In this document: piece by piece, positions 8,691-17,660 of the stretch
Layout of the letters: each line of letters starts with the position of its first letter
Position numbering within the stretch: position 1 is the first letter of the stretch
DNA from: Paracoccaceae bacterium
Lineage (GTDB): Bacteria > Pseudomonadota > Alphaproteobacteria > Rhodobacterales > Rhodobacteraceae
Assembly: GCA_024636555.1 (NCBI GenBank)
Contig: JAGXGW010000021.1
Span: 59,103-123,102, forward strand
DNA: 64,000 nucleotides
Direction: 5' to 3'
Notes under the pieces: generated by a model
Told to the model about the DNA's origin: nothing
Databases searched by the model: none
Seen by the model: the letters and a program-made list of their open reading frames with translations, nothing else
Program-made: the position numbers and the translations under genes

Positions 8691-9875
8691 ATGTTTCTTC
8701 CCTTCTTCGAAAACCTGAGAAAAGGCGGCGTGCCTGTCAGCCTGCGCGAATATCTCTCGTTTCTGGAAGGCATGTCGGCAGGTCTTGTCACCTATGATGT
8801 GGAGGGGTTTTATTACCTCGCCCGCACCGCCATGGTGAAGGATGAGCGCAATATCGATAAATTCGACCGCGCTTTTGCCGAGACGTTCAAGGGTCTCGAG
8901 AACATCAAGTTCGAGGATGTGCTGAAAGCCGTGGATGTTCCCGCCGACTGGCTGGAAAAGATGGCCGAGAAGCATCTGACCCCTGCCGAGATGGAAGAGA
9001 TCAAAAGCTTGGGCGGGTTCGACAAGCTGATGGAGACGCTGAAACAGCGGCTCGAGGAACAAAAGGGCCGCCATCAGGGCGGCAACAAATGGATCGGCAC
9101 CGCCGGCACATCACCTTTCGGCGCGCATGGCTACAACCCCGAAGGCGTGCGGATCGGTCAGGACAAATCGCGCCACCAGCGCGCAGTCAAGGTCTGGGAC
9201 AAGCGCGAGTTCAAGAATCTCGACGATACGGTCGAGCTTGGCACTCGCAACATCAAGGTGGCGCTCAAACGTCTGCGTCGCTGGGCGCGTGACGGGGCTG
9301 CCGAAGAGCTTGATCTGGACGGCACCATCCGCTCCACCGCCGAACAGGGCTATCTCGATGTCAAAACCCGTCCCGAGCGGCGCAATGCGGTCAAGGTGCT
9401 GCTGTTTCTGGATGCGGGCGGCTCGATGGACCCGCATGTCAAGGTGGTGGAGGAGCTATTCTCGGCTGCGCGGACCGAGTTCAAACATCTCGAATATTAC
9501 TATTTCCACAACTGCCTCTACGAGGGTGTGTGGCGCGACAACCGCCGTCGCTGGGATGCACAGACCCCCACCTGGGACGTGCTGCGGACCTATGGGTCCG
9601 ACTACAAATGTATTTTCGTGGGCGATGCCAGCATGTCCCCCTACGAGATCGCCTATCCCGGTGGCGCCAACGAGCATTGGAACGCCGAAGCCGGACAGGT
9701 CTGGCTACAACGCGCGCGCGAGCAATGGCCTGCCCATGTCTGGATCAATCCGGTGCCCGAGAAATACTGGGGCTACACCCAGTCGATCAAGATGATCCGC
9801 GACATTTTCGAGGACCGGATGGTCCCGATGACCCTGCAAGGCATCGAACGCGGCATGAAGGAAATGGCGCGCTGA
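8691..9875 (+). CDS. VWA domain protein, CoxE-like
   Basis: 394 residues. The C-terminal half carries a von Willebrand A domain with the metal site in LLFLDAGGSMDPHV (D241-A-G-G-S245), a variant of the DxSxS MIDAS, then FKHLEYYYFHNCLYEGVW and VFVGDASMSPYE. The N-terminal part (MFLPFFENLRKGGVPVSLREYL) is typical of CoxE-like partners of MoxR ATPases. Together such pairs mature metalloenzymes or complexes; here the client is unknown. The start at 8691 follows the small membrane gene by four bases and matches the family N-terminus; longer frames overlap that gene. Confidence 0.85.
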   Translation: MFLPFFENLRKGGVPVSLREYLSFLEGMSAGLVTYDVEGFYYLARTAMVKDERNIDKFDRAFAETFKGLENIKFEDVLKAVDVPADWLEKMAEKHLTPAEMEEIKSLGGFDKLMETLKQRLEEQKGRHQGGNKWIGTAGTSPFGAHGYNPEGVRIGQDKSRHQRAVKVWDKREFKNLDDTVELGTRNIKVALKRLRRWARDGAAEELDLDGTIRSTAEQGYLDVKTRPERRNAVKVLLFLDAGGSMDPHVKVVEELFSAARTEFKHLEYYYFHNCLYEGVWRDNRRRWDAQTPTWDVLRTYGSDYKCIFVGDASMSPYEIAYPGGANEHWNAEAGQVWLQRAREQWPAHVWINPVPEKYWGYTQSIKMIRDIFEDRMVPMTLQGIERGMKEMAR

Positions 9876-9943
9876 CTCCCTGCTTGCAGGATGGGTAAGG
9901 CCGGTCCAGACTGCGCGTCCCAGCCCGTTTTCAAGGCATGATC

Positions 9944-11107
9944 ATGTCCGACGCGCCCATCACCCGTATTGACCCTGCCGCCTTTCGCGCCGATCCCTAT
10001 CCTGCGCTGGCGCAGATGCGGGCCAACGCACCGATCACCTACGTGCCGGAACTCGGCGCCACGCTGATCACCCGGCGCGATGACATCTACACGCAGGAAA
10101 AGCGGATCGAGGTCTTCTCCAGCCTGCAACCCGACGGGTTGATGACCCGGTTGATGGGCGAGAACCTGATGCGCAAGGACGGTGGCCCGCATCAGGCCGA
10201 GCGGCGCGCGCTGTTTCCCGCCCTCAGCCCGCGCATTGTGCGCGACCACTGGCTGGCGGAATTCCACAGCGCAGCCGTTGCCATCATCGAGGCGCTCAAA
10301 CCCGCAGGCCGCTGCGATCTGGTGCGCGCCTATGCGATGCCCGTCTCGGCAGAGGCCCTCAAGGCGATCACCGGATTGCGGAGCATGCCCGCCGCGGAGA
10401 TGGACCGCGTGAGCCAGGGCATGATCGACGGTTGCGCCAATTACGCAGGCGATCCGGCGATCGAAGCGGAATGCCACGCCTGCACGGCCTCGATCGACGC
10501 GCATATCGATGCGATGATCCCTGTCGTCACCGCCTGTCCCGACCACTCGGCCCTGTCGGTCATGCTGCGCGCGGGTCTGCCGTTGGACAGTATCCGCGCC
10601 AATATCAAGCTGGTCATCTCCGGCGGGCAGAACGAGCCGCGCGACGCCATCGCCGGCACGATCTGGGCGCTGCTGACCCATCCCGACCAACTGGCGCTGA
10701 TCCGGTCAGGGCAGGCCACATGGGCGCAGGCCTTTGACGAATATGCCCGCTGGATCTCGCCCATCGGCATGTCGCCGCGCCGCGTGGCGCGCGCCGAGAC
10801 GGTAGGCGGCGTCACCTTCGCGCCGGAGGATCGCGTGTTCCTGATGTTCTCCTCTGCGGGCCGCGACGCGGCGCATTTCACCGATCCCGACCGTTTCGAC
10901 ATCACCCGCGATACCGGACCCGCCATCAGCTTTGGCGCAGGCCCGCATTTTTGTGCCGGTGCCGCCGCCGCGCGGGCGCTGATCGCGGATGTTGCCCTGC
11001 CGCTGGCCTTCGACCATCTGCCCGGGCTGGCGCTGGACGGCCCCGCGCCCTTTGCGGGCTGGGCCTTTCGCGGCCCGCTGCGCGTGCCCGTGCGCTGGGA
11101 CGTATGA
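9944..11107 (+). CDS. Cytochrome P450
   Basis: 387 residues, soluble bacterial type with no membrane anchor. The haem-binding motif FGAGPHFCAGAA gives the thiolate ligand Cys337; the K-helix ExxR appears as EYAR in AQAFDEYARWI, with PRRVAR following. The I-helix reads ISGGQNEPRDAI, lacking the usual acid-Thr pair of AGxDT. Substrate and electron-transfer partners are unknown and no ferredoxin gene is adjacent. Two ATGs occur six bases apart (9938, 9944); the second has AAGG at a proper distance and is preferred. Confidence 0.88.
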   Translation: MSDAPITRIDPAAFRADPYPALAQMRANAPITYVPELGATLITRRDDIYTQEKRIEVFSSLQPDGLMTRLMGENLMRKDGGPHQAERRALFPALSPRIVRDHWLAEFHSAAVAIIEALKPAGRCDLVRAYAMPVSAEALKAITGLRSMPAAEMDRVSQGMIDGCANYAGDPAIEAECHACTASIDAHIDAMIPVVTACPDHSALSVMLRAGLPLDSIRANIKLVISGGQNEPRDAIAGTIWALLTHPDQLALIRSGQATWAQAFDEYARWISPIGMSPRRVARAETVGGVTFAPEDRVFLMFSSAGRDAAHFTDPDRFDITRDTGPAISFGAGPHFCAGAAAARALIADVALPLAFDHLPGLALDGPAPFAGWAFRGPLRVPVRWDV

Positions 11108-11115
11108 GCCTGCCG

Positions 11116-11138
11116 CTTCTTCTTGCCTCAAATATCCA
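11116..11138 (+). repeat. Short 3' motif, copy 1
   Basis: A 23-base sequence (CTTCTTCTTGCCTCAAATA plus TCCA) nine bases after the P450 stop. 20 of 23 bases recur after the edd stop at 16536-16558. See the findings. Confidence 0.45.
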
Positions 11139-11204
11139 TCAGCGCGCCGTTCTGCCGCGCAGACCGCCCTTGCCGCAGCGCCACCGGCAGACCATATCTA
11201 GAGC

Positions 11205-11897
11205 ATGTTGAAATTCACCCCGATCCTTCTGGCCATCATCTATGCTGTCGTCATGTACCGTTTCTCGGCATGGCGCACCGCGAAAGAGCTTGACGAACGC
11301 TCGACCGAACTGGCCGATCCGGAACTCAAGCGGTTGACCGACAGGCTGGCCGCCGCCCTCGATCTGCCGCGCATCCGTGTGCATATCTACGAGATCGATC
11401 CGGTCAACGGTCTGGCCGCACCGGACGGGCGCATCTTCATCACGCGCGGGTTCTACCGCAAGTTCAAACAGGGCGAGGTGACCGGCGAGGAAATCGCCAG
11501 CGTTATCGCGCATGAGTTGGGCCATGTGGCTTTGGGCCATTCACGCCGCCGGATGATCGACTTTTCCGGCCAGAACGCGCTGCGGACGGCGCTGGCGATG
11601 GTGCTGTCGCGCTTCCTGCCGGGTATCGGCATCTGGATCGCCAATACGCTGGCGACCCTGCTGGCCGCCACCCTGTCGCGCGGCGATGAATACGAGGCAG
11701 ATGAATATGCCTCCGCCCTGCTGACCAAGGCGGGGATCGGGACCGGGCCGCAGAAATCACTGTTCGGCAAGCTTGAGGCGCTGACCAATGCGCGCGGCGG
11801 GGCGATGCCGGCATGGCTGATGAGCCATCCCAAGACCCCTGACCGTATCGCCGCCATCGAGCGCAACGAGGCGCGCTGGAACGTGCCGCAGACCTGA
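11205..11897 (+). CDS. M48-family metalloprotease
   Basis: 230 residues. The N-terminal hydrophobic segment (LLAIIYAVVMYRF) is probably a membrane anchor. HELGH (H103, E104, H107) is the zinc site and the ExxAD motif beginning at E162 (DEYEADEYAS) supplies the third ligand; a second hydrophobic stretch around 128-156 lies between them, as in M48 (HtpX/Oma1-like) peptidases. It probably acts in membrane protein quality control. It is shorter than HtpX (about 290) and has no strong ribosome site, only AGAGC before the ATG. Confidence 0.85.
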   Translation: MLKFTPILLAIIYAVVMYRFSAWRTAKELDERSTELADPELKRLTDRLAAALDLPRIRVHIYEIDPVNGLAAPDGRIFITRGFYRKFKQGEVTGEEIASVIAHELGHVALGHSRRRMIDFSGQNALRTALAMVLSRFLPGIGIWIANTLATLLAATLSRGDEYEADEYASALLTKAGIGTGPQKSLFGKLEALTNARGGAMPAWLMSHPKTPDRIAAIERNEARWNVPQT

Positions 11898-11973
11898 GCT
11901 GTCGAAGGCACCCAGCCCTTCTCCTCCCTCACGGCAGTCAACCCTTCTCGGCCCTGGCGGGTCTGCCGCGGGA

Positions 11974-12522
11974 TCAGCCGCCCGCGGCCAGCGCTTTGCC
12001 AAGTCGCGGCAGATGCGCCTTCTTCATCAGGAACCGGATATCCCATGGCTCGCCTGACAGACGTTCGGCCTCAAGGCGCACCGCCTCGGCGGCGCGGGCG
12101 ACCAGTTGGGGATGCGCCGCATGGAGCTTCAGCAAAAACTGGTCAGGGTCCAGCCGCGCCAGCCCCTCCTCGGCCAGGATCTGGCGCGGAAAATCCTTGG
12201 CATTCAGCGTTACGATCAGATCGGCATGGCCCGCGATGGCCGCGGCCAGCACATGCGTGTCCGCGGGGTCCGGCAGCCAGAGCCGCGCCTCCAACGAGGG
12301 GGCGTAGCTAACGGTCGCCTGCGGCCAGCGCGCCCGCAGCAAGGCGATCTCGCCGCGCGCCTGCGCCTCGGCACCGGGGCCGAGCTTGACCGTGGCGCGT
12401 GCCCATTCCTCAAGGATGCGGGGCGACCAGAGCGGCTGGAACAAGCCTTGCGCCGCCACGCCCAGCAACACCTCGCGCATCACCGTGGGGTAAAGCACAC
12501 AGGCGTCAAGCAGCACCTTCAT
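11974..12522 (-). CDS. PIN-domain protein (predicted RNase)
   Basis: 182 residues. The PIN acidic residues are present: D6 (VLLDACVL), E38/E39 (RILEEW), D88 (PADTHVLAAA) and D101 (ADLIVTLNAKDF). PIN proteins cut RNA using divalent metal. The variant seems to be the long PIN subfamily often annotated as toxin components. No antitoxin gene flanks it: the start codon overlaps the stop of an RlmI-type methyltransferase (ATGA), and downstream lies the convergent M48 gene. The ATG at 12522 is chosen because the conserved beta-1 strand begins at once. Confidence 0.8.
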   Translation of the reverse strand: MKVLLDACVLYPTVMREVLLGVAAQGLFQPLWSPRILEEWARATVKLGPGAEAQARGEIALLRARWPQATVSYAPSLEARLWLPDPADTHVLAAAIAGHADLIVTLNAKDFPRQILAEEGLARLDPDQFLLKLHAAHPQLVARAAEAVRLEAERLSGEPWDIRFLMKKAHLPRLGKALAAGG

Positions 12523-13727
12523 AGGCGGAAAAACAGCGCCTTCAGATAGCCGCTTTCGGCCAGTTGCGGCAACAGCGGATGATCCGGTCCGGCGAAGCCG
12601 GTGTGGATCTGCTGTCCCTGCCGTCCGGCACGGCCAATCCCGCGCAGGCTGGCATTGTGGAACTTGCCCAGATCGGCGGCATGCGAGCACGAACACAGCA
12701 CAAGATAGCCGCCATCGGCCACTAGCGTGGCGCCCAGACGGGCGATCCGCTCATAGGCGCGCAGGCCGGCTTCCAGCGATTGCTTGGACGGCGCAAAGGC
12801 GGGCGGGTCGCAGACCACCATGTCAAAGCGCGCGCCCTCCTCGGCCAGCGCGGCCATCACGTCGAACGCGTCACCCTTGCGGGTTTCGAACCTTGCCGCC
12901 ACGCCCGAGGCCGCAGCCCCTTCGCGCGCCAGCGCAAGTGCGGGTTCCGAGCCGTCCACCGCCAGCGCGTGATCCGCCCCTGCGGCAAGCGCTGCCAGTG
13001 CAAACCCGCCGACATGGGAAAACACATCCAGCACCTTGCCCCCCTTGGCGAGCTGCGCGGCAAAGGCATGGTTGGGACGCTGGTCAAAGAACAGGCCGGT
13101 TTTCTGCCCGCCGGTGAGATCGGCCAGATAGGTGGCGCCGTTCATTGGCACCTGCACAGGTGCCTCCGGTGCCTGCCCCAGCACCACGCCGCTGGCATCA
13201 TCCAGACCTTCCAATGAGCGGGCACGGCCCGAGGCGCTTTTGAGCACGGTGCTCACACCCGTCACCGCCACAAGGGCCGCGACCAGATCGTCCAGCATCG
13301 CCTCGGCCCATGCCGCATTGGGCTGGATCACCGCCGTATCGCCGAAACGGTCGATCACCACGCCGGGCAGGCCGTCCGCCTCGGCATGGACAAGCCGGTA
13401 GAAGGGCGCATCATAAAGCCGCGCGCGCAGGGCCAGCGCGCGGGTCAGCCGCGCCTCGAGCCATGCGCGGTCCACCACGGCGGCGGGGTCGCGGTCCATC
13501 ACACGGGCGATGATGCGGGAATTGGCGTTAACGGTGACGAGGGCGAGCGGCGTGCGCTCGGCATCCTCGAGAATGGCCAGCGCGCCCGGTTCCAGACCGC
13601 GCGAGCGCCGGTCGGTGACGAGTTCGTTGTCATAGACCCACGGGAAACCGTGGCGGATGGCGCGCGGCTGGGCTTTGGGGCGCAGACGTACAACCGGATA
13701 TGCGGGGGGATGAGAGGGCGTGTTCAT
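12519..13727 (-). CDS. rlmI: Class I SAM-dependent rRNA cytosine methyltransferase (RlmI type)
   Basis: 402 residues, close to the 396 of E. coli RlmI (23S rRNA m5C1962). An N-terminal PUA domain (VRLRPKAQPRAIRHGFPWVYDNEL) is followed by a central beta domain (LVHAEADGLPGVVIDRFGD) and a Rossmann methyltransferase with motif I VLDVFSHVGGFAL and FDMVVCDPPAFAPSK (motif IV). CSCSHAAD near the end fits the catalytic-cysteine motif VI region. It is translationally coupled to the downstream PIN gene by a four-base overlap. The exact target base cannot be confirmed from sequence. Confidence 0.87.
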   Translation of the reverse strand: MNTPSHPPAYPVVRLRPKAQPRAIRHGFPWVYDNELVTDRRSRGLEPGALAILEDAERTPLALVTVNANSRIIARVMDRDPAAVVDRAWLEARLTRALALRARLYDAPFYRLVHAEADGLPGVVIDRFGDTAVIQPNAAWAEAMLDDLVAALVAVTGVSTVLKSASGRARSLEGLDDASGVVLGQAPEAPVQVPMNGATYLADLTGGQKTGLFFDQRPNHAFAAQLAKGGKVLDVFSHVGGFALAALAAGADHALAVDGSEPALALAREGAAASGVAARFETRKGDAFDVMAALAEEGARFDMVVCDPPAFAPSKQSLEAGLRAYERIARLGATLVADGGYLVLCSCSHAADLGKFHNASLRGIGRAGRQGQQIHTGFAGPDHPLLPQLAESGYLKALFFRL

Positions 13728-13764
13728 TCCGCCCTCTTATCCCTGTTTACAGGGGCTGGAAAGG

Positions 13765-14424
13765 TCAGATCGGATCGTTGTTTTCCAGCCCTGCCACCAG
13801 TTGCGTGATCCCGCGATTGCCGCCCATGCTGCCCGGGCGCGTCAGCTCGGCGCGGATCACATTGGCCAGATGGCGGGTGATCCGCAGTTTCTGGGTCAGC
13901 CCGGCGCGTTCGGCCTCCAGCGCCTGATTGCCGCCATAGCCTTTCAGATCGGCGCGGATCGTGCGCGTCGGAGCCAGCGCCTCTCCGGTGTCGGGGTGGC
14001 GCAGCGTCAGATCAAAGCGGATCGAATGCACGCCGCCCACGGTGTAGCGGGTTTTCTCGGTCAGCGCGTGAAAGTGCTTGAGCGTGATCTCCACCACCGC
14101 GGGCACCGCACCGCTATGTCCCGCGCGGGCAATCTGCGCGCTCTCGTCCAGAAGCGCCTCAAGCTGCCGGTAGCGGTCCCCGTAGGGTTCACCGCGCCAG
14201 ACGATATCGCCCGTCGGGTAATAGGAATTGGCCTCGGAAACCTGCAGCGCGCGCGGCACGATGATCTTCGTATCGACCACCTGGATCGATGGCAGCGCGA
14301 CAGGGCCGCTGGCCAGCGCCATCATCTCTTCGGGATGTGCGTTGCGCGAAGAGATATCGAAACTTCCGCAAGCCGACAGGCCAAGCGCCAGAATCAGGGA
14401 TGCGGCAAAACGAAAACGGATCAT
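13765..14424 (-). CDS. Lipoprotein of unknown function
   Basis: 219 residues beginning MIRFRFAASLILALGLSAC, a lipoprotein signal with lipobox LSAC. The mature part has a mixed alpha/beta pattern and a likely beta-sandwich core (VEITLKHFHALTEKTRYTVG, IRFDLTLRHPDTGEAL). I associate it with a Rhodobacterales-specific DUF family but cannot name it with certainty. The start at 14424 has GGAGATTGAGT upstream. It precedes rlmI on the same strand with a 37-base gap containing a small CCCTGT/ACAGGG palindrome. Divergent from edd. Confidence 0.72.
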   Translation of the reverse strand: MIRFRFAASLILALGLSACGSFDISSRNAHPEEMMALASGPVALPSIQVVDTKIIVPRALQVSEANSYYPTGDIVWRGEPYGDRYRQLEALLDESAQIARAGHSGAVPAVVEITLKHFHALTEKTRYTVGGVHSIRFDLTLRHPDTGEALAPTRTIRADLKGYGGNQALEAERAGLTQKLRITRHLANVIRAELTRPGSMGGNRGITQLVAGLENNDPI

Positions 14425-14644
14425 ACTCAATCTCCATGCGGGACATTCCGCGAACGATTGTGTTAACCTTACCTTGTGAATACGGCGTGTTTCGGGCCAG
14501 TTTTTTGCACAACCGCGACATTGTCGCGATATTTTCCCAAAGTTTTGCCACGTTTGGCCCGGTCCGCGACCACAGGATGACAGCCAAATGCAGATATTTT
14601 GTGTGAAGCGCACAGACCTGCCTCTCTGGCGCAGGCGGTTGCGA

Positions 14645-14658
14645 CGTTATCGCTAACA
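14645..14658. promoter_or_regulatory. LacI-family operator-like palindrome before edd
   Basis: CGTTATCGCTAACA matches the TGTTAnCGnTAACA shape of LacI-family operators in 13 of the defined positions apart from the first base, with the central CG. It lies 50-63 bases before the edd start, where a sugar-acid-responsive regulator would bind. No lacI-type gene is in the window. Confidence 0.5.
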
Positions 14659-14707
14659 TACTATATCTGTCGCAGTACGTACCGACCACGGGAGGGGATG
14701 GTTCAAA

Positions 14708-16513
14708 ATGCCGTTGCACAATCAGGTGGCAAAAGTGACCGACCGGATCATCGCGCGCAGTCGCGACAGCCGGACCCGCTATATGGACCTGATGCGCCGC
14801 GCGGCGGCGGAGGGTCCGCGCCGGGGGCATCTGAGCTGCTCCAACCAGGCGCATGCCTATGCCGCGATGGGCACCGACAAGGGCCGTCTGGCCACAAGCC
14901 CTGCCCCCAATCTGGGCATCGTCACCGCCTATAACGACATGTTGTCGGCGCATCAGCCTTTCGAGCGGTTCCCCGATATTATCCGCAACGCCGCACGCGC
15001 TGCGGGGGCCACAGCGCAGGTGGCCGGCGGCGTGCCCGCGATGTGCGACGGGGTGACGCAAGGCCAGACGGGGATGGAATTGTCGCTGTTCTCGCGTGAT
15101 GTGATCGCGCTCGCCGCCGGGGTCGCATTGTCACACAACACGTTCGACGCAGCACTCTATCTGGGTGTCTGCGACAAGATCGTGCCGGGCCTCGTGATCG
15201 CGGCGGCGACATTCGGCTATATTCCGGGGGTGTTCCTGCCAGCGGGGCCGATGGTCTCGGGTCTGCCCAATGACGAGAAGGCGAAGGTCCGCCAGCAATT
15301 CGCCAATGGCGAGATTGACCGCGCGGCGCTGATAGCCGCCGAGATGGCCTCCTACCACGGGCCGGGCACCTGCACCTTCTACGGCACTGCCAATACCAAC
15401 CAGATGCTGATGGAATTCATGGGCCTGCACCTGCCGGGCACCTCCTTCGTCAATCCCGGCACCGGCCTGCGCGACGCGCTGACAGTGGCCGGTACCGAAC
15501 GCGCGGCAGCCATTACGGCGCTGGGCAATGCCTATACGCCCGTCTGCGACGTGCTGGACGAGCGCGCCTTCGTCAACGGGATCGTCGGGCTGATGGCGAC
15601 GGGCGGTTCCACCAATCTGGTGCTGCACCTGCCCGCCATGGCGCGCGCCGCCGGCGTGATCCTGGCGCTGGAGGATTTCGACGATCTGTCACAGGTCACG
15701 CCGCTGCTGGCCAAGGTCTATCCCAACGGTCTGGCCGATGTGAACCATTTCCACGCGGCGGGCGGTCTGGGCTATACGATCGGGCAATTGCTTGATGCGG
15801 GCCTTTTGCATCCCGATACGATGACCGTCGCGGGCAAGGGGCTGGAGCGTTATACCGCAGAGCCGAAACTGTCGGCTGCGGGCCTGTCATGGGAACCCGG
15901 CAGCCGGACCAGCCTCAACACCCGCATCCTGCGCCCCGCCACCGACCCGTTCCAGCCCACCGGCGGGCTGCGCCAGTTGAACGGCAACCTCGGCACCGGC
16001 GTGATCAAAACCTCCGCCGTGGCCGCAGAGCGCCACGTGATCGAGGCCCCCGTCCGCGTGTTCGAGACGCAAGAGGCAGTCAAAGAGGCGTTCAAGGCAG
16101 GCGCGTTCACCTCCGACACGATCGTCGTTGTACGGTTTCAGGGGCCGCAGGCCAATGGCATGCCGGAGCTGCACGCGCTGACCCCCCTGCTGGCAGTCTT
16201 GCAGGATCGCGGGCTGAAGGTGGCGCTGGTGACCGACGGGCGCATGTCCGGTGCCTCCGGCAAAGTGCCTGCCGCCATCCATATCAGCCCCGAAGCCGCC
16301 GCCGGAGGGCCGCTGGCACGGCTGCGCGACGGCGATGTGATCCGGCTCGATGCGGTGTCGGGCACAATCGAGGCCTTGGTCCCCGATCTGGACAGCCGCG
16401 CCCCCGCCACCCCCGATCTGAGCGGCAATGGCAACGGCGTCGGGCGCGAGCTCTTCGCCAGTTTCCGTGCAAATGTGGGGCCTGCCGCCACCGGCGCGGC
16501 GGTGGTCGTCTGA
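14708..16513 (+). CDS. edd: 6-Phosphogluconate dehydratase
   Basis: 601 residues, the usual Edd length. It converts 6-phosphogluconate to 2-keto-3-deoxy-6-phosphogluconate in the Entner-Doudoroff pathway. Typical IlvD/Edd blocks include [33 protein letters not shown] (cluster Cys), [11 protein letters not shown] (second Cys), [13 protein letters not shown] (third Cys) and the C-terminal [26 protein letters not shown] precedes the ATG. eda follows 122 bases downstream, giving the full pathway pair, and a LacI-type palindrome lies upstream. Confidence 0.96.
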   Translation: MPLHNQVAKVTDRIIARSRDSRTRYMDLMRRAAAEGPRRGHLSCSNQAHAYAAMGTDKGRLATSPAPNLGIVTAYNDMLSAHQPFERFPDIIRNAARAAGATAQVAGGVPAMCDGVTQGQTGMELSLFSRDVIALAAGVALSHNTFDAALYLGVCDKIVPGLVIAAATFGYIPGVFLPAGPMVSGLPNDEKAKVRQQFANGEIDRAALIAAEMASYHGPGTCTFYGTANTNQMLMEFMGLHLPGTSFVNPGTGLRDALTVAGTERAAAITALGNAYTPVCDVLDERAFVNGIVGLMATGGSTNLVLHLPAMARAAGVILALEDFDDLSQVTPLLAKVYPNGLADVNHFHAAGGLGYTIGQLLDAGLLHPDTMTVAGKGLERYTAEPKLSAAGLSWEPGSRTSLNTRILRPATDPFQPTGGLRQLNGNLGTGVIKTSAVAAERHVIEAPVRVFETQEAVKEAFKAGAFTSDTIVVVRFQGPQANGMPELHALTPLLAVLQDRGLKVALVTDGRMSGASGKVPAAIHISPEAAAGGPLARLRDGDVIRLDAVSGTIEALVPDLDSRAPATPDLSGNGNGVGRELFASFRANVGPAATGAAVVV

Positions 16514-16535
16514 GATGGCCACACCTGCCCGCCTC

Positions 16536-16558
16536 CTTCTACTTGCCGAAAATATCCA
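16536..16558 (+). repeat. Short 3' motif, copy 2
   Basis: A 23-base sequence 23 bases after the edd stop; 20 of 23 bases match the copy after the P450 gene (11116-11138). Core: CTTGCC followed by AAATATCCA. Confidence 0.45.
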
Positions 16559-16635
16559 CAATCCGGCAGATGCCGCCCGCGCGACACTGGCGGGCGAACG
16601 CTGCCCGGAAAACTCTGCCTGATGGACCCTGCCCC

Positions 16636-17283
16636 ATGACACCCTATCAAACTTCAGAGGCTACGCTGAGCCTGTGCCGTATGGCCCCCGTGATCCCGGT
16701 GCTAGTGATCCGCGATCCCGCCCATGCCCAGCCTCTGGCGCGCGCGCTGGTGGCGGGCGGACTGCCCGTACTCGAGGTCACCCTGCGGACCCCCGCTGCC
16801 TTGGAAGTGATCACCGAGATGAGCCGCATCCCCGGCGCGGTGGTGGGCGCGGGAACGGTTCTGTCACCAAAGGATGTGCGCGCGGTCGCAGCGGCAGGGG
16901 CAGGCTTTGCCGTGTCGCCGGGATCGACCGACCGTCTGCTGGCGGCCTGCGCCGAACGCGCCTTGCCGATTTTGCCCGGTGCGGCCACCGCGACCGAGGC
17001 GATGCGCCTGCTGGAATTGGGCTATACCACGCAGAAGTTTTTTCCCGCCGAGGTGGCAGGCGGGGTGGCCGCGCTGCGCGCGCTCGCCGCGCCCCTGCCG
17101 CAGATCACCTTTTGCCCCACGGGCGGCATCGGTCTGGCCAATGGGGCGGATTATCTGGCTTTGTCCAACGTGGCCTGTGTGGGCGGAAGCTGGGTTGCCT
17201 CTGCCGATCTGATCGCGCAGGGCGACTGGGACGGGATCACCGCCCTGGCCCGCGCGGCGGCGGCCCTGCCGCGATCAGGCTGA
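16636..17283 (+). CDS. eda: 2-Keto-3-deoxy-6-phosphogluconate aldolase
   Basis: 215 residues. KDPG aldolase cleaves the Edd product to pyruvate and glyceraldehyde 3-phosphate. The class I aldolase core is complete: [25 protein letters not shown] (catalytic Glu), VVGAGTVLS, the Schiff-base Lys in TTQKFFPAE, and FCPTGGIG. The ATG at 16636 starts where the family does, but its ribosome site is poor, so it may depend on the edd transcript. The protein is about the E. coli Eda length (213). Confidence 0.95.
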   Translation: MTPYQTSEATLSLCRMAPVIPVLVIRDPAHAQPLARALVAGGLPVLEVTLRTPAALEVITEMSRIPGAVVGAGTVLSPKDVRAVAAAGAGFAVSPGSTDRLLAACAERALPILPGAATATEAMRLLELGYTTQKFFPAEVAGGVAALRALAAPLPQITFCPTGGIGLANGADYLALSNVACVGGSWVASADLIAQGDWDGITALARAAAALPRSG

Positions 17284-17387
17284 CATCTGTTCAGGTTGCG
17301 GTCGCGCCAGCCTGACCGGCGATCAGGCCTTGCGGCCTTTCCTCGGTTACCATGCCTGCCTCTCTCCGCCCTGCTCTGCTGGCCCGG

Positions 17388-17660
17388 TCAATCCCGCTTG
17401 CGTGTACGCCAGCCACCACGGCGTCCGCTGACGCCGAGGGTTTGCAATCCCTCGCGCATCACCTGCGTCATCGGATGGTCCGGCGCGTCTTCCGCATAGC
17501 GCGCGACCAGGCTGGTCAGCACCAAGCGGCTGTCGCTGCTGTCCGGCAGGCTCAGCGCCCAATCCAGAAAGATCGTGCGGCATTCCGCGGCGGTGATGCC
17601 GTCGATCCGGTAGGATTCCGAGATCAGGCCCTTGGGATCCTCGACTGAACCCTTTTTCAT
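17388..17660 (-). CDS. Conserved small protein of unknown function coupled to glnE
   Basis: 90 residues. Its ATG overlaps the glnE stop (ATGA), so translation is probably coupled. The sequence is soluble, with a helical centre (ECRTIFLDWALSLP, SRLVLTSLVARYA) and a basic tail (GRRGGWRTRKRD). I do not recognise the family beyond a resemblance to small uncharacterised Rhodobacterales proteins. No membrane segment or cysteine cluster. Downstream are about 100 bases to eda (convergent), including a small GGCC stem near 17326-17340. Confidence 0.65.
   Translation of the reverse strand: MKKGSVEDPKGLISESYRIDGITAAECRTIFLDWALSLPDSSDSRLVLTSLVARYAEDAPDHPMTQVMREGLQTLGVSGRRGGWRTRKRD

Noticed and set aside
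15889..16635. Extended reading of eda through the 3' half of edd
   Set aside because: The upstream part is an out-of-frame shadow of edd; the KDPG aldolase family begins at 16636.
17326..17340. Small GGCC stem after eda as terminator
   Set aside because: Stem of only five pairs and a poor T-tail; not strong enough to list as a terminator.
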